From Catenulispora sp. GP43 (GTDB taxonomy: Bacteria; Actinomycetota; Actinomycetes; Streptomycetales; Catenulisporaceae): 64,000 bases of DNA. The translations under genes were made by a program, and so were the position numbers. The notes under the pieces are model-generated. The model saw only the letters and a program-made list of their open reading frames with translations, was not told the DNA's origin and searched no databases. The stretch covers positions 62,001-126,000 of the forward strand of contig NZ_JBGCCT010000017.1 of NCBI RefSeq assembly GCF_041260665.1, read 5' to 3'. Of the stretch, positions 43,106 through 52,859 are shown piece after piece (within the stretch, counting starts at the first letter, position 1; each line of letters opens with the position of its first letter).

Positions 43106-43912
43106 TTAGGCCCTCAGCGTCTCGAAGGCTGCCGCTGTCGGGCTGGCCGGTTCAGCTTGGTAGACCACCAGTTGCTGATGCGGGGCCCCGTTGACGGTGA
43201 AGGCCGCGAATGCGGTGTGCAGGTCGCCGACCTGGGGGTGTTTGAGGCGCTTGGCTTCCTGGGACTTGCTCTTGACCTCGTGCATCTGCCAGATCTCGGC
43301 GAATTCCCTGCTCTGGGCGGACAGGTCCGCCACGACTTCGGCGATGCGGGCCGATTCTGGGTCGTGGCCGTAGGCGGCCCTGATTTCGGCGACGCAGGAG
43401 TGCGCGACTCGCTCCCATTCCTGGTAGAACTCGCGCCCTGCCGGGTCGGCGAACACCATGCGAGCGAGGTTGTCGAACGCGTCGAACCCGCTGTGGAGGG
43501 CCGTGGCGAGGGAGTTGCCCGCCATGACGTCGAGGGCCGGGCCGACGATGAAGGCCGGAGTGTGGTCCCATGCGTCCAACAGCTGCAACAACTGCCGGCT
43601 GACGTCCGTCTGGTCCCGGCCACGTGGGCGTTGCGAGGCGGTGCGGCAGAGGCGGTCGAGGTGGTCGGTGGCCTCGGCGTCCAGCTTCAGCGCCTGTGCC
43701 ACGGCCCCGCGGATTTGCGGGGACGGGCCGTTCTCGCGCCCCTGCTCCAGCCTCATGTAGTAGTCGGAGCTGACTGCGGCAAGCAGCGCGATTTCCTCCC
43801 TGCGCAGTCCCGGAACCCTGCGTCGCCCATATTCGGGAAGCCCGACGTCGTGTGGCTTCAAGGCTTCTCGGCGGGCTCTGAGGAAATCGCCCAAAGGTGT
43901 CCCGTTGCTCAT
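43106..43912 (-). CDS. XRE-family regulator with MmyB-like ligand domain
   Basis: 268 residues. The N-terminal HTH (about 10-80) has RRRVPGLRREEIALLAAVSSDYYMRLEQGRE. The MmyB-like C-terminal domain (about 100-265) carries ALDVMAGNSLATAL, NLARMVFADPAGREFY and HPQVGDL; such domains bind hydrophobic ligands. It starts 20 bases after the amidohydrolase stop in the same direction, so co-transcription is likely. Confidence 0.9.
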   Translation of the reverse strand: MSNGTPLGDFLRARREALKPHDVGLPEYGRRRVPGLRREEIALLAAVSSDYYMRLEQGRENGPSPQIRGAVAQALKLDAEATDHLDRLCRTASQRPRGRDQTDVSRQLLQLLDAWDHTPAFIVGPALDVMAGNSLATALHSGFDAFDNLARMVFADPAGREFYQEWERVAHSCVAEIRAAYGHDPESARIAEVVADLSAQSREFAEIWQMHEVKSKSQEAKRLKHPQVGDLHTAFAAFTVNGAPHQQLVVYQAEPASPTAAAFETLRA

Positions 43913-43932
43913 CCGGCAAGACTAGAGGGCTT

Positions 43933-45348
43933 TCAGCTGACGGCAGGTCCCGGGCTTCGGGCCGTGTCAGGTTTGAGCACGTGCTCGCGCGAGGCGTGGA
44001 CCTCGCTGCGCAGAGTGGCCAGGTCGACGTCGAGGACCCGTCCGTCCCACTTGCGAGGCTCGCCGTTGATGAGGACGGCGCTGATGTTGCGGGCGTCGGA
44101 ACCCAGCACGATCGTGCCGATCGGATCGTTGAGGGGCATGGTGTTGAGGTCCTCCGCCTGGACGACCAGCAGGTCGGCCTTCTTGCCCGGGGTGAGCGAG
44201 CCGGTGACGGCGGCCAGGCCGTTGGTGCGGGCGCCCTGAAGGGTGGCGAAATCGAGGACGTCGTGGGTGGTGATGCGGGAGGGCTGCCGGTCGGTGCCGT
44301 ATGCGGCGTTGACCGCGCGCATCCGCTGTATGGCGTGCAGGGCCCGCATCTGCGTGAACATGTCGCTGGCCAGGGCGACTTCGACGTCGATGCTCAGTCC
44401 TGGACGGATGCCGACTGACAGGGCCTCGTCGACGGCGGGGATCGCGGTCTCCAGGCCGATCTGCGCCTCGGACGTGGGTGCGAGCGCCACGGTGGTACCG
44501 GTCTCGGCCATTGCCTTCCATGCATCGGAGGTCAGTCCGGTGGCATGGATGAGGGTGACACAGGGGCTGAGAATGCGGTCCTTCGCCCAGCGCAGGACCG
44601 CCTCGGAGGACGACGCGCCGAAGACGGCGTCCACGCTCACTCCGATGCCCAGCTCCTTGGCGACGCGCGCGAGTCCGCGTCCGTAGGCGAGCGCCGGTCC
44701 GGCGATCTCGTCGGTGGCCAGGGCCGCCAGGCGCAGCGTCAGCAGCTGGTCGCGGCTGCTGAAGTACTTGTCCTGGATGCGGGTCAGGTCGCCGGGCCAC
44801 TGCCGGTCCCACTCGCCGAAGTGCGGGCCCATGGAGGCGTGCACGCCGCGGATCCCGGTGTCGGCGAGGGCCTCGATGGCGGCGTCGGAGTGCTCGCGGG
44901 TCCGGGAGTTGTGGGAGAAGTCGAGCATGGTCGTGATGCCGCAGTCGATCGCGGTCAGGGCGGCCAGCCTGGTGCCGATGTACATGTCCTCGGGCCGGTA
45001 GACCGTGGCGTAGCCGGCCAGCGTGGCAGTGACGTAGCCACCGAGGTCGTCGACGTCCGGCATGATCCGGCGCAGCTGGGTCTCCCAGGCGTGCCGGTGG
45101 CTGTCGACGAAGCCGGGGGTGAGGATCGTGCCGGCGGCATCGACGACCACGGCATCGCCCGCGTCGAGGCCACGGCCGACGGCGGAGATCGTGTCACCCT
45201 CGACGAGGAGGTCCCCGTCGCCGATGACGCCGAGGACGGGGTCCATGGTGACGATGGTCGCGCCGGTGAACAGAATGCGCCGCCGGTCGGCGGGCCGGCG
45301 CCGGAGCTCTTCGAGCACGGCGGCGCTGGTGGTGTTGTCGACGTTCAT
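43933..45348 (-). CDS. Metal-dependent amidohydrolase (AtzA/TrzN-like deaminase family)
   Basis: 471 residues. A beta-sandwich start (ILFTGATIVTMDPVLG) precedes the metal motif FVDSHRHAWETQLR; later residues include MGPHFGEWDRQ, LIHATGLTSDAWK, ALAPTSEAQIGLE and the C-terminal PGKKADLLVVQ. This is the chlorohydrolase/cytosine-deaminase-like group acting on C-N or C-Cl bonds of heterocycles. Note SHRHAWE in place of the more common NTHxH. The ATG at 45348 has a poor ribosome site; longer in-frame extensions lack homology. The substrate is unknown. Confidence 0.87.
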   Translation of the reverse strand: MNVDNTTSAAVLEELRRRPADRRRILFTGATIVTMDPVLGVIGDGDLLVEGDTISAVGRGLDAGDAVVVDAAGTILTPGFVDSHRHAWETQLRRIMPDVDDLGGYVTATLAGYATVYRPEDMYIGTRLAALTAIDCGITTMLDFSHNSRTREHSDAAIEALADTGIRGVHASMGPHFGEWDRQWPGDLTRIQDKYFSSRDQLLTLRLAALATDEIAGPALAYGRGLARVAKELGIGVSVDAVFGASSSEAVLRWAKDRILSPCVTLIHATGLTSDAWKAMAETGTTVALAPTSEAQIGLETAIPAVDEALSVGIRPGLSIDVEVALASDMFTQMRALHAIQRMRAVNAAYGTDRQPSRITTHDVLDFATLQGARTNGLAAVTGSLTPGKKADLLVVQAEDLNTMPLNDPIGTIVLGSDARNISAVLINGEPRKWDGRVLDVDLATLRSEVHASREHVLKPDTARSPGPAVS

Positions 45349-45681
45349 GAGGGGTCTTCTTTCGGTACGGCGGGCAGAGCCGGGAAGATGGGCCGCCCGC
45401 TGTATAGGGCTGGGGAGGGCAGGTGGCCGGGGACGGCCGAGGCTGCTTGAACACCAGCCTCGAACCCGCCCGCTTCGGCAACCAGGCCGCGCTTTCCCCA
45501 GGTGTCGCGCACCCAGGATCGCCGCACGGGGCGGTATGGATCTAGAACAGTGCGCCGCGCCGCTGGCGCACCGCATGAGGAAGTTCATCGCCCACGATGC
45601 TGGGTGCACGGCACCCAGGAAGCCCCCACCTGGGAAGACCGCAGCCTGGTTGCCACCGGCCGCCAAGGCGATCGTAGAGCC
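45349..45681. other. Gap with no recognisable gene
   Basis: 333 bases between the divergent amidohydrolase and the Atu4866-like gene. Only short frames without recognisable motifs; promoters for both sides are expected but I cannot place them. Confidence 0.4.
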
Positions 45682-45954
45682 ATGACCGGCAATGACACGC
45701 CCCCCGACCCGCACCCCTACATCGGCATGTGGGTGACTGAAGACGGGCACATCCGTCAGGAGCTCCTGCCGAACGGCCGCTACGACGAGGCCCGCGGCAA
45801 CCGTCAGAGCGCCTACACCGGCAGCTACACCGTCACCGGCAACCACATCGACTACGTTGATGACACCGGCTTCACCGCCACCGGCGACGTCCGCGACGGC
45901 GTACTCTTCCACGAGCACCTGGTTCTCCACCGGGAGCGCGGCGCCCGACCATGA
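45682..45954 (+). CDS. Atu4866-domain small protein
   Basis: 90 residues. HPYIGMWVTEDGHIRQELLPNGRYDEARG, YTGSYTVTGNHIDYVDDTGF and LFHEHLVLHRE match the Atu4866 family, a lipocalin-like beta fold of unknown function often found beside oxidoreductases. The ATG at 45682 is chosen because homology starts there; a longer frame from 45502 is unconserved. Monocistronic as far as can be seen. Confidence 0.75.
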   Translation: MTGNDTPPDPHPYIGMWVTEDGHIRQELLPNGRYDEARGNRQSAYTGSYTVTGNHIDYVDDTGFTATGDVRDGVLFHEHLVLHRERGARP

Positions 45955-46205
45955 CCAGGATCCACATTCGACCGTGACGGCGTGGGCCTCGTGGCCGAAC
46001 TGCACGATGACCGAGTCCGGATCCGCAGGTCCTGCCATGCCCTGGGTGTGTCGACGCCCGGCTTCCACCCGCCAGCTCGCATCACCTCACCCCTGATTCC
46101 GGAGAAGATGAGGCAAAACCACCCTGGGCCGCCTCCTGGACTGCCTTCTGTGGTCAATGGTGTCGGACGGCAGCCATAGCCTCCGGCCGATCGCGCAAAA
46201 GCGGC

Positions 46206-47324
46206 TCACGGCAGCCAGACAGTGACGTCCAGCCCGCCGTCGGGTCGGGGGCGGGCTTCGGCGCGGCCGCCATGGGCGTCGGCGACTGAGCGGACGATCG
46301 ACAGGCCGAGGCCGGAGTGCGTGGTGTCGCCGGTGCGGTCGGGGGATCCTCGGTGGAAGGGTTCGAAGAGGGCCTGGACGGTCTCGGGGTCGATCTGAGG
46401 GCCGGTGTTGCTGACTACCAGTGCGGGGGTGTCGGCGATCTCGACCCGGACCCAGCCGCCGGCGTGGTTGTAGGTGACGGCGTTGTCGATCAGGTTGAGG
46501 ACGAGGCGTTCCAACAGCACCGGATCGCCTGCCACGGTCCGCGGCCCGGTGCGCACCTCGACGTCGTCGAGGTCCTTCGCGACGGTCTCCACCAAGTGGT
46601 CGAGACGGACCGGTACACGGTCGGACAGGCCTCGGTCGCTGCGGGCGAGGACAAGCAGGCCGTCCAGTACCCGTTCGGTGCGGGCGTTCGTGTCGAGCAG
46701 TCGCGCGCCGAGCAGCCGCGTCTCGGGCGGGACGTCGGCGAGCAGAGCGACCTCGATCAGGGTCCGTTGCAGGGCGAGCGGGGTCCGTAGCTCGTGCGAG
46801 GCGTTGGCGACGAATCTGCGTTGGCTGTCGAAGGACCGGGACAGCCGGTCGAGCATGCCGTCGAAGGTGTCGGCGAGTTCTTTGAGCTCGTCGTCGGGTC
46901 CGTTCAGCTTGATCCGGCGGTTGAGGTCCTCGGCGCCGAGCCGGCGCGCGGTGCCGGTGATGTCGTGCAACGGACGCAGAATCCGTCCGGCGACGAGCCG
47001 GCCGAGCAGCACGGCCAGCGCGGCGGTGATCAGCAGCGCCGCGCCGGACTGGACCAGCAGCGTGGTGAGCGTCGAGGAGCGGTAGGCGGTCAGCGACTGG
47101 ATGACTTGCGCGGTGTTCTGCTCCGGCAGAGCGGGCACCGTCGGGGCGTTCTGGGAAGTCTCATCCGCGGGCATCTGTCCCACGGAAGTATCGGCGAATC
47201 TCGTCGGCGAGGGCAGGGCCTGGCTCACCAGCAGGTAGACGATGACCAGCAGCACGATCCCGGAAAGCATGAACATTCCGCCGTACAGCGCGGTCAGTCT
47301 GCCCCGCACGGACAGCGGCCTCAC
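46206..47324 (-). CDS. Sensor histidine kinase
   Basis: 372 residues. Two membrane helices (about 12-34 and 98-122) flank a short extracytoplasmic loop of about 65 residues. A HAMP segment, the phospho-acceptor motif ANASHELRTPL, an N box (NLIDNAVTYN) and a degenerate C-terminal ATP lid with HSGLGLSIVRS follow. The GTG at 47324 overlaps the regulator stop (GTGA), which fixes the start. It probably senses cell-envelope stress, as it sits beside an efflux operon. Confidence 0.92.
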   Translation of the reverse strand: MRPLSVRGRLTALYGGMFMLSGIVLLVIVYLLVSQALPSPTRFADTSVGQMPADETSQNAPTVPALPEQNTAQVIQSLTAYRSSTLTTLLVQSGAALLITAALAVLLGRLVAGRILRPLHDITGTARRLGAEDLNRRIKLNGPDDELKELADTFDGMLDRLSRSFDSQRRFVANASHELRTPLALQRTLIEVALLADVPPETRLLGARLLDTNARTERVLDGLLVLARSDRGLSDRVPVRLDHLVETVAKDLDDVEVRTGPRTVAGDPVLLERLVLNLIDNAVTYNHAGGWVRVEIADTPALVVSNTGPQIDPETVQALFEPFHRGSPDRTGDTTHSGLGLSIVRSVADAHGGRAEARPRPDGGLDVTVWLP

Positions 47325-47980
47325 GCGCCGAACCGGTAGCCGGCGCCGGGCACGGTATGGATGAGCGGCGGGTCGCCGAGTTTGCGGCGCAGCGTCATCA
47401 CGGCCATGCGAACCGCATTGGTGAACGGATCGGCATGCTCGTCCCATGCCTTCTCCAACAAGGACTCGACACTGACAACGCTGTCTTCGGCGCGCATCAG
47501 CACCTGCAGCACGGCGTACTCCTTCGGTGCCAGCGGCAGGAACCGGCCGTCCCGGGACGCCTGGTGTCGCGGCAGGTCGAGGACCACGCCGTGACGTTCC
47601 AGCACCGGCGGCAGCGCGGGCCGGGTCCTCCTGGCCAACGCCTGCACGCGGGCGACCAGCTCGCTGAACGCGAACGGTTTGGTGAGGTAGTCGTCGGCGC
47701 CGAGGCCGAGCCCCGCGACCCGATCAGCGACGGCGACGGCGGCGGTCACCATGAGCACCCGGGCCCGGCCGCCGTCGGCGACGACGGCAGCGCACACCTG
47801 GTCGCCGGACACGTCGGGCAGGTCGCGGTCCAGGACCACGACGTCGTATGCATGCACGCCGATCCGCTCCAGCGCACATTCGCCGCCGTAGCAGACGTCG
47901 ACCGCCATCGCGAACTTGCGCAATCCCTCGGCGATCGAGTCGGCGAACAATCGTTCGTCCTCAACCACAAGCACTCTCAC
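47321..47980 (-). CDS. OmpR-family response regulator
   Basis: 219 residues. The receiver domain has phospho-Asp in VVVLDRDLPD and Lys in LTKPFAFSEL; the winged-helix DNA-binding domain ends VPGAGYRFGA. First gene of a two-gene unit with the kinase. Divergent from the lipoprotein-efflux operon across 128 bases, so it very likely controls it. Confidence 0.93.
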   Translation of the reverse strand: MRVLVVEDERLFADSIAEGLRKFAMAVDVCYGGECALERIGVHAYDVVVLDRDLPDVSGDQVCAAVVADGGRARVLMVTAAVAVADRVAGLGLGADDYLTKPFAFSELVARVQALARRTRPALPPVLERHGVVLDLPRHQASRDGRFLPLAPKEYAVLQVLMRAEDSVVSVESLLEKAWDEHADPFTNAVRMAVMTLRRKLGDPPLIHTVPGAGYRFGA

Positions 47981-48071
47981 GTCCCGATGCTAGAGGCGTC
48001 GGGATATTGAGGAGATAAACGATTCTGCTTAACCGGCCCGGATCACCCGATCAGTACTACTGGATTCCGCA

Positions 48072-48096
48072 AGTCCTGAACCCCAGAGTCCTGAAC
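48072..48096. repeat. Direct repeat AGTCCTGAAC, 15-base period, in the efflux-operon leader
   Basis: Two identical 10-base copies at 48072-48081 and 48087-48096, 12 bases before the lipoprotein ATG. The position between divergent regulator and target genes suggests a regulator-binding pair or promoter duplication; the period differs from the 10-11 bases usual for OmpR-type sites. Confidence 0.5.
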
Positions 48097-48108
48097 TGAC
48101 GGAGTGTC

Positions 48109-48612
48109 ATGCGGAAACACATCACGGCCTTGGCCGTCGCCGGTGCGGCGACGGCAGTGCTGCTGGCCGGCTGTGGCGGCAGCAGCAGCCCGAACAAAGT
48201 GGCTTCACTGTCCTCGCCGAAACCGACGGTCAGCACCGCGCCGGCCCCCGGCGGCGGCAACGCGAACCAGGGCGACGACGCGGACCAGATGCTCGCGTAC
48301 GCGAAATGCATGCGCGACAACGGCTACGACATGCCCGATCCGGGTGGCAGCGGAGACATGCCGGGAGTCAGGCCCGACGACCCGAAGTTCGCGGGCGCCA
48401 ACGAGAAGTGCAAGTCGAAGCTGCCCAACGGCGGCCAGCCCACGGCACAGGATCCGGCCGAGCTGGACCAGATGCGCACGTGGGCGAAGTGCATGCGCGA
48501 CCACGGCGTTGACACCCCCGATCCGCAGCCGGGCGAGGGCTTGGCCCTCCCAGACGGCACCGATCCGAAAGTCCAGGCAGGCGAGAAGGCCTGCGGGTCG
48601 GTGGGAGGGTGA
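48109..48612 (+). CDS. Lipoprotein with duplicated Cys-pair (CMRD-G) modules
   Basis: 167 residues. Lipobox LLAGC (Cys22), a Ser/Pro/Gly tether, then two related modules: YAKCMRDNGYDMPDPGG with a later KCKSKLP, and WAKCMRDHGVDTPDPQP with a later KACGS. Each has a Cys in a short helix, a conserved Arg-x-x-G turn, a PDP segment and a second Cys, so one disulfide per module is likely. Such proteins are common in front of MacA/MacB-like operons in actinomycetes; their function is unknown. The ATG at 48109 has ACGGAG upstream. Confidence 0.8.
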   Translation: MRKHITALAVAGAATAVLLAGCGGSSSPNKVASLSSPKPTVSTAPAPGGGNANQGDDADQMLAYAKCMRDNGYDMPDPGGSGDMPGVRPDDPKFAGANEKCKSKLPNGGQPTAQDPAELDQMRTWAKCMRDHGVDTPDPQPGEGLALPDGTDPKVQAGEKACGSVGG

Positions 48613-48614
48613 CG

Positions 48615-49706
48615 ATGTCCGATGAGAGCACGCCGCACGGGCGCGGGCACCGGGCCCGGTGGTTCGTCGGCGCGTCGGTGACAGTGATGGTGGCGGGCAC
48701 GGGCTCGGTGGTCGTGCTGACCCAGGTGTCGGAGGCACAGGCGCCGCCGGTCCCGCCGCCGCCGGTCGCCACCGCCGCCATCGCCAAGACCGACCTCAGC
48801 GAGCAGGAGGACACCGACGGCACGCTGGGGTTCGGCGCGGAGACGGACCTGACCGGGCGAAAGCCCGGCACCATCACGTCGTTGCCGGCGCCGGGCACGG
48901 TGATCTCCCAGGGCAACCAGGTGTACGGCGTGGACGCGACACCGGTGCCGCTGTTCTACGGCATGCTGCCGTTCTACCGCGATCTGTCCGCGGGCGTCCC
49001 CGACGGCCCGGACGTCGAGGAGCTTGAGAAGAACCTCAAGGCCCTGGGCTATACCGGGTTCGGCACGCCGGACAACAAGTTCACCGCCGCGACCGCGACG
49101 GCGTTGAAGCAATGGCAGAAGGCACAAGGGCTCCCGCAGACGGGCACGTTCACACCCGGCGACGTGGTGCTCGCGACCGGCCCGATCCGCGTGTCCACGG
49201 TGACCGGCTCGCTCGGCGGACCGGCCGCCGGCCCCGTCGTCAAGACGACCGGCACCAGCAGGATCGTGGAGGTGAAGCTCGACGCCGCGAAGCAGAACCT
49301 GGCCGAGGCCGGCGACGTGGTCAAGATCGACGTCAACGGCGCGACCGGCACCGGCAAGGTCGTCGACGTGGGGCGCACCGCCGTACCCGACAAGGACGCG
49401 ACCGGCCAGCCCAACGGCAAGGTGGTGATCACCGTCAGGATCATGCTCGACGACCCGAACCTGGGCGGCGGTCTGGACTCCGTGCCGGCCACCGTGCATT
49501 TCGTCAAAGACGTCCATAAGAACGTACTGGTGGTCCCGGTCGGCGCGCTGCTCGCGCTCGCCGAGGGCGGCTACGCGGTCGAAGTCGACGACCAGAGAGG
49601 GCAGCGCCACCTGGTCCCGGTGAAGACCGGGTTGTTCTCCGGTGGCAGGGTCGAGATATCCGGGCCCGGGCTGGCCCCCGGCACGATGGTGGTGACGGCG
49701 TCGTGA
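48615..49706 (+). CDS. Peptidoglycan-binding, MacA/HlyD-like efflux accessory protein
   Basis: 363 residues. One N-terminal membrane anchor (about 17-38), a beta-rich lipoyl/barrel part ([17 protein letters not shown]), a peptidoglycan-binding helical domain (about 135-180, [33 protein letters not shown]) and a C-terminal barrel with [19 protein letters not shown]. The ATG at 48615 has GGAGG six bases upstream; the GTG at 48609 is an alternative. It would link the MacB-type transporter to the wall. Confidence 0.88.
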   Translation: MSDESTPHGRGHRARWFVGASVTVMVAGTGSVVVLTQVSEAQAPPVPPPPVATAAIAKTDLSEQEDTDGTLGFGAETDLTGRKPGTITSLPAPGTVISQGNQVYGVDATPVPLFYGMLPFYRDLSAGVPDGPDVEELEKNLKALGYTGFGTPDNKFTAATATALKQWQKAQGLPQTGTFTPGDVVLATGPIRVSTVTGSLGGPAAGPVVKTTGTSRIVEVKLDAAKQNLAEAGDVVKIDVNGATGTGKVVDVGRTAVPDKDATGQPNGKVVITVRIMLDDPNLGGGLDSVPATVHFVKDVHKNVLVVPVGALLALAEGGYAVEVDDQRGQRHLVPVKTGLFSGGRVEISGPGLAPGTMVVTAS

Positions 49707-50389
49707 TCCCGGTGCTGCGCGCGGACCGGGTCTCGCGCGCCTATCCCGGCGGCGTGCAGGCGTTGCGGGAGGTGTCGCTGTCCGTCGAGGAGGGCGAGAT
49801 GGTCGCCATCGTCGGCCCGTCCGGCTCGGGCAAGTCCACGCTGCTTCAGCTGATGGGCACGCTGGACCGCCCGACGTCCGGCCGGATCGAGATCCGCGGC
49901 CACGACGTGGCGACGCTGCCGGACCGCCGGTTGTCCGCGCTGCGTTCGGCCTGGATCGGGTTCGTGTTCCAACAGTTCTTCCTGTCCGAGGGGGTGAGCG
50001 CGGTCGACAACGTCTGCGCCGGGCTGCTTTACGCCGGCGTGCCGCGGCGGCAGCGCCGGGCCAAAGCGCTGGCCGCGCTGGACCGGGTACGGCTGGGCCA
50101 TCGGGCCGAGCACTTCCCCAACGAGCTGTCCGGCGGCGAACGGCAACGGGTGGCGATCGCCCGCGCGGTGGTGAACGAGCCGTCGATCCTGCTGGCCGAC
50201 GAGCCCACCGGCAACCTGGACACCGCCACCGGGGCGGCCGTCCTGGAGCTGCTGGGCGACCTCCGCGCGGACGGCACCTCGATCGTGGTGATCACCCACG
50301 ACCGCGAGATCGCCGCCGGCATGCCGCGCCGCATCGAGGTGTTGGACGGACAGATCCAGTTGGACACCGGAGCGGCGGTGGCCCTGTGA
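49703..50389 (+). CDS. MacB/LolD-type ABC transporter ATP-binding protein
   Basis: 228 residues. Walker [11 protein letters not shown]-loop FVFQQFF, signature [14 protein letters not shown], Walker [13 protein letters not shown] and the H-loop VITHDREI. It overlaps the upstream gene by four bases and the permease by four bases. It powers export through the FtsX-type permease. Confidence 0.95.
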   Translation: MIPVLRADRVSRAYPGGVQALREVSLSVEEGEMVAIVGPSGSGKSTLLQLMGTLDRPTSGRIEIRGHDVATLPDRRLSALRSAWIGFVFQQFFLSEGVSAVDNVCAGLLYAGVPRRQRRAKALAALDRVRLGHRAEHFPNELSGGERQRVAIARAVVNEPSILLADEPTGNLDTATGAAVLELLGDLRADGTSIVVITHDREIAAGMPRRIEVLDGQIQLDTGAAVAL

Positions 50390-51594
50390 CCACGCCCACC
50401 CTGCCGGACTCCTCCCGGCTGCCCGTCACCGACGTACTCACCCTCGGCGCGCACGGCATGCGGACCCGTCCGCTGCGCGCGGTGCTCTCGGCCCTGGGCA
50501 TCGCGATCGGCGTCGCCGCGATGGTCGCCGTGCTCGCGGTGCCCGCCTCCAGCGCGCAAGCGCTGCACGACAAACTCGCCGCCCTGGGCACCAACCTCCT
50601 CACCGCGGCCCCGGGGCGTTCGCTGGCCGGCGGCAACACGCAGCTGCCCGAGAACGCCGCAGCCATGGCGAAACGGATAGGCCCGGTCACCGATGCCACC
50701 GCGACCGGGAAGGTACCGAACGTGACGATCCGCCGGTCGGACAAGGTCCCCCTGGAGGACACGTCCGGAGTGTCAGTGCTGGCCGCCGACAGCAACCTGC
50801 TCAACGTCATCGGCGGCAAAATGCACAGCGGCTCATTCCTGGGCCCCGGCAACGACGACTTCCCGGTGGTGGTGCTCGGGGCGATCACCGCCAGCCGCCT
50901 GGGCATCGACCACGTCGACCCGGCCCACCCCACCCAGGCGGACCTCGGTGGCCGCTGGTTCACCGTGGTCGGCGTACTGGACTCGATGCCGCTGGCCCCG
51001 GAGATCGAACGCTCAGCCCTGGTGGGACGCGCCGTCGCGCAGAAGCTGCTCGGCTTCGACGGACACCCCACAACCGTCTACGTGAAAGCGGCCGAGTCCG
51101 CGGTCGCCGACGTCCGCGCGGTGCTGGGCGCGACGATCAACCCGCAATCACCTTTCGGCGTCGCCGTGCAGCGTCCGTCAGATCTGCTCCAGGCACAAGC
51201 GCTGACGCAGAGCACGTACAGCGCCCTGTTCCTCGGCCTGGGCGGGATCGCGCTCCTGGTCGGCGGAGTCGGAGTGGCCAACACCATGGTCATCTCAGTG
51301 CTGGAACGACGCCGCGAGATCGGCCTGCGCCGAGCCCTCGGGGCGACAAGACGCCAGGTCCGAGGACAGTTCCTGGCCGAGTCGGTCCTGCTGTCCGGAC
51401 TCGGCGGCATGGTCGGCGTGCTGATCGGGGTACTGGTGACCGCGGGCTACGCACTGTCCCAAAGCTGGCCCGCGGTACTGCCACTGCCGGCACTGTCCGG
51501 CGGAATCGCGATATCCGCGCTGGTCGGAGCTATCGCCGGCGCGTATCCAGCAATGCGCGCCGCGAAACTGCCGCCCACACAAGCCCTCTCCTGA
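50386..51594 (+). CDS. MacB/FtsX-type ABC transporter permease
   Basis: 402 residues. One N-terminal helix ([20 protein letters not shown]), a large extracytoplasmic MacB_PCD domain (about 55-270) and three C-terminal helices with the conserved [16 protein letters not shown] loop. The GTG at 50386 overlaps the ATPase stop. With the MacA-like protein and the lipoprotein it forms an envelope efflux or mechanotransmission system, probably for antimicrobial compounds. Confidence 0.94.
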   Translation: MTTPTLPDSSRLPVTDVLTLGAHGMRTRPLRAVLSALGIAIGVAAMVAVLAVPASSAQALHDKLAALGTNLLTAAPGRSLAGGNTQLPENAAAMAKRIGPVTDATATGKVPNVTIRRSDKVPLEDTSGVSVLAADSNLLNVIGGKMHSGSFLGPGNDDFPVVVLGAITASRLGIDHVDPAHPTQADLGGRWFTVVGVLDSMPLAPEIERSALVGRAVAQKLLGFDGHPTTVYVKAAESAVADVRAVLGATINPQSPFGVAVQRPSDLLQAQALTQSTYSALFLGLGGIALLVGGVGVANTMVISVLERRREIGLRRALGATRRQVRGQFLAESVLLSGLGGMVGVLIGVLVTAGYALSQSWPAVLPLPALSGGIAISALVGAIAGAYPAMRAAKLPPTQALS

Positions 51595-51604
51595 AAGAAC
51601 CGTC

Positions 51605-51629
51605 GGGGACCGTCGCAGTGGCGGTCCCC
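51605..51629. terminator. Hairpin terminator between efflux operon and LysR gene
   Basis: An 8-bp GC-rich stem (GGGGACCG with CGGTCCCC) and a 9-base loop, 10 bases after the permease stop and before the convergent LysR gene end. Confidence 0.65.
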
Positions 51630-51757
51630 TCCCCGCGGTGTGGCGCGACGTCCAGTCACGTCCTGCTGCGCGATGGCCAACCGGGACGCCGCGCGAACGG
51701 CCTTCTCCCCGCCGCCAGGCGGCTTCGCGAAAGCGGCTGTCCGCGGCTTCTGGCAGA

Positions 51758-52678
51758 TCAGCACTCGCCGTCGGCGTTCGCCTGCCAGGCCGCGGTGTGG
51801 ACTTGGTCGACGGCGAATTCCCGCAGGCGCTCGACGAAGGACGCGATGGCGGGGGCCGCGTAGTGCTGCGCGGACCAACAGGCGTGCAGGAAAAGCCGCA
51901 GCGTGTTCCCGCCTGCCGTGGTGATCAACAGCGGATACGCGGAGAAGCGCGGCAGGTCCGTGACCACGCCGACGCCGAACCCGGCGGCCGCGAGTCCCTG
52001 GATCATTTGCCCGGAGGTACTCTCCTCCACCTCCCCGAAGGCCAGTTCAGCCTCCGCGACCGCCTGGTCGATGACTGTCCTGGCGGGGTGCTCGCCGGTC
52101 AGCAGCACCAGCTTCTCCCGGACCAGCTCGACGAGTTCGACGCTTCGCCGACCCTGGACGGCCCAGGGATGGTCGGTGGCGACATAGGCACGTAGCGGAA
52201 CGTCCGTCAGCGGCTGCCAGGCCATCGAATGGGCCACCGGAACAGTCGCGGCGACGCCGAGGTCACAGCCGTCCATGACCGCATGGGCCACCTGGTGGGC
52301 AGCCACCGCGCGGATCGAGACGAACGGGTCGGCGGGCGCCAGCTGGGCCACGAAGGGGGCGAGGACCTCGGAGATCGTCGTGTCCGAGGCGGCGACGACC
52401 ACCCGGCGCAGCCCGCCGTGAGCCATGTGGTGGGCCATCGAGTCGATCTGGTCCGCGCGGCCGACCAGGTCGGTGGCGCTCTCGATGAGCTGTCGGCCGG
52501 CACTGGTCAGACGCAGTCGGGGGCCGGCACGGTCGAACAGCGCGACGCCCAGTTCGGCTTCGAGAGAGCGAAGCTGCCGTGACAGCGCGGGTTGAGCGAT
52601 GTGGAGCTGCTCGGCCGCCGCGGTGACCGTACCCGCACGGGCGACGGCCAGGAAATACCGCAGGCGCTTGACCTCCAT
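51758..52678 (-). CDS. LysR-family transcriptional regulator
   Basis: 306 residues. The N-terminal HTH is LRYFLAVARAGTVTAAAEQLHIAQPALSRQLRSLE; the substrate-binding domain follows (ADPFVSIRAVAAHQVAHAVMDGC onwards). The ATG at 52678 starts at the conserved MEVKRL; upstream in-frame starts lack homology. Divergent from the hydrolase-permease pair across 181 bases and thus its likely regulator. Confidence 0.92.
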   Translation of the reverse strand: MEVKRLRYFLAVARAGTVTAAAEQLHIAQPALSRQLRSLEAELGVALFDRAGPRLRLTSAGRQLIESATDLVGRADQIDSMAHHMAHGGLRRVVVAASDTTISEVLAPFVAQLAPADPFVSIRAVAAHQVAHAVMDGCDLGVAATVPVAHSMAWQPLTDVPLRAYVATDHPWAVQGRRSVELVELVREKLVLLTGEHPARTVIDQAVAEAELAFGEVEESTSGQMIQGLAAAGFGVGVVTDLPRFSAYPLLITTAGGNTLRLFLHACWSAQHYAAPAIASFVERLREFAVDQVHTAAWQANADGEC

Positions 52679-52859
52679 GCCAGGCATCATGCCACATCGG
52701 CATGGAAAGCCTCGCTGAACTGGTATTGGACAGCATGCTTCGCGGTCAGGAGCATGAGACACCAGTCACACCGTCGCCCCCTTCCGGCCCGTCTCCGCCC
52801 AGCCGGAAGGAACATCCCGGTCGGCGGTCCGCGGACCGAGACGAGGAGCACACTTGCCC

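Noticed and set aside
45955-46205. Possible small gene after the Atu4866-like gene
   Set aside because: Several short frames exist but none has a ribosome site, motif or typical codon pattern.
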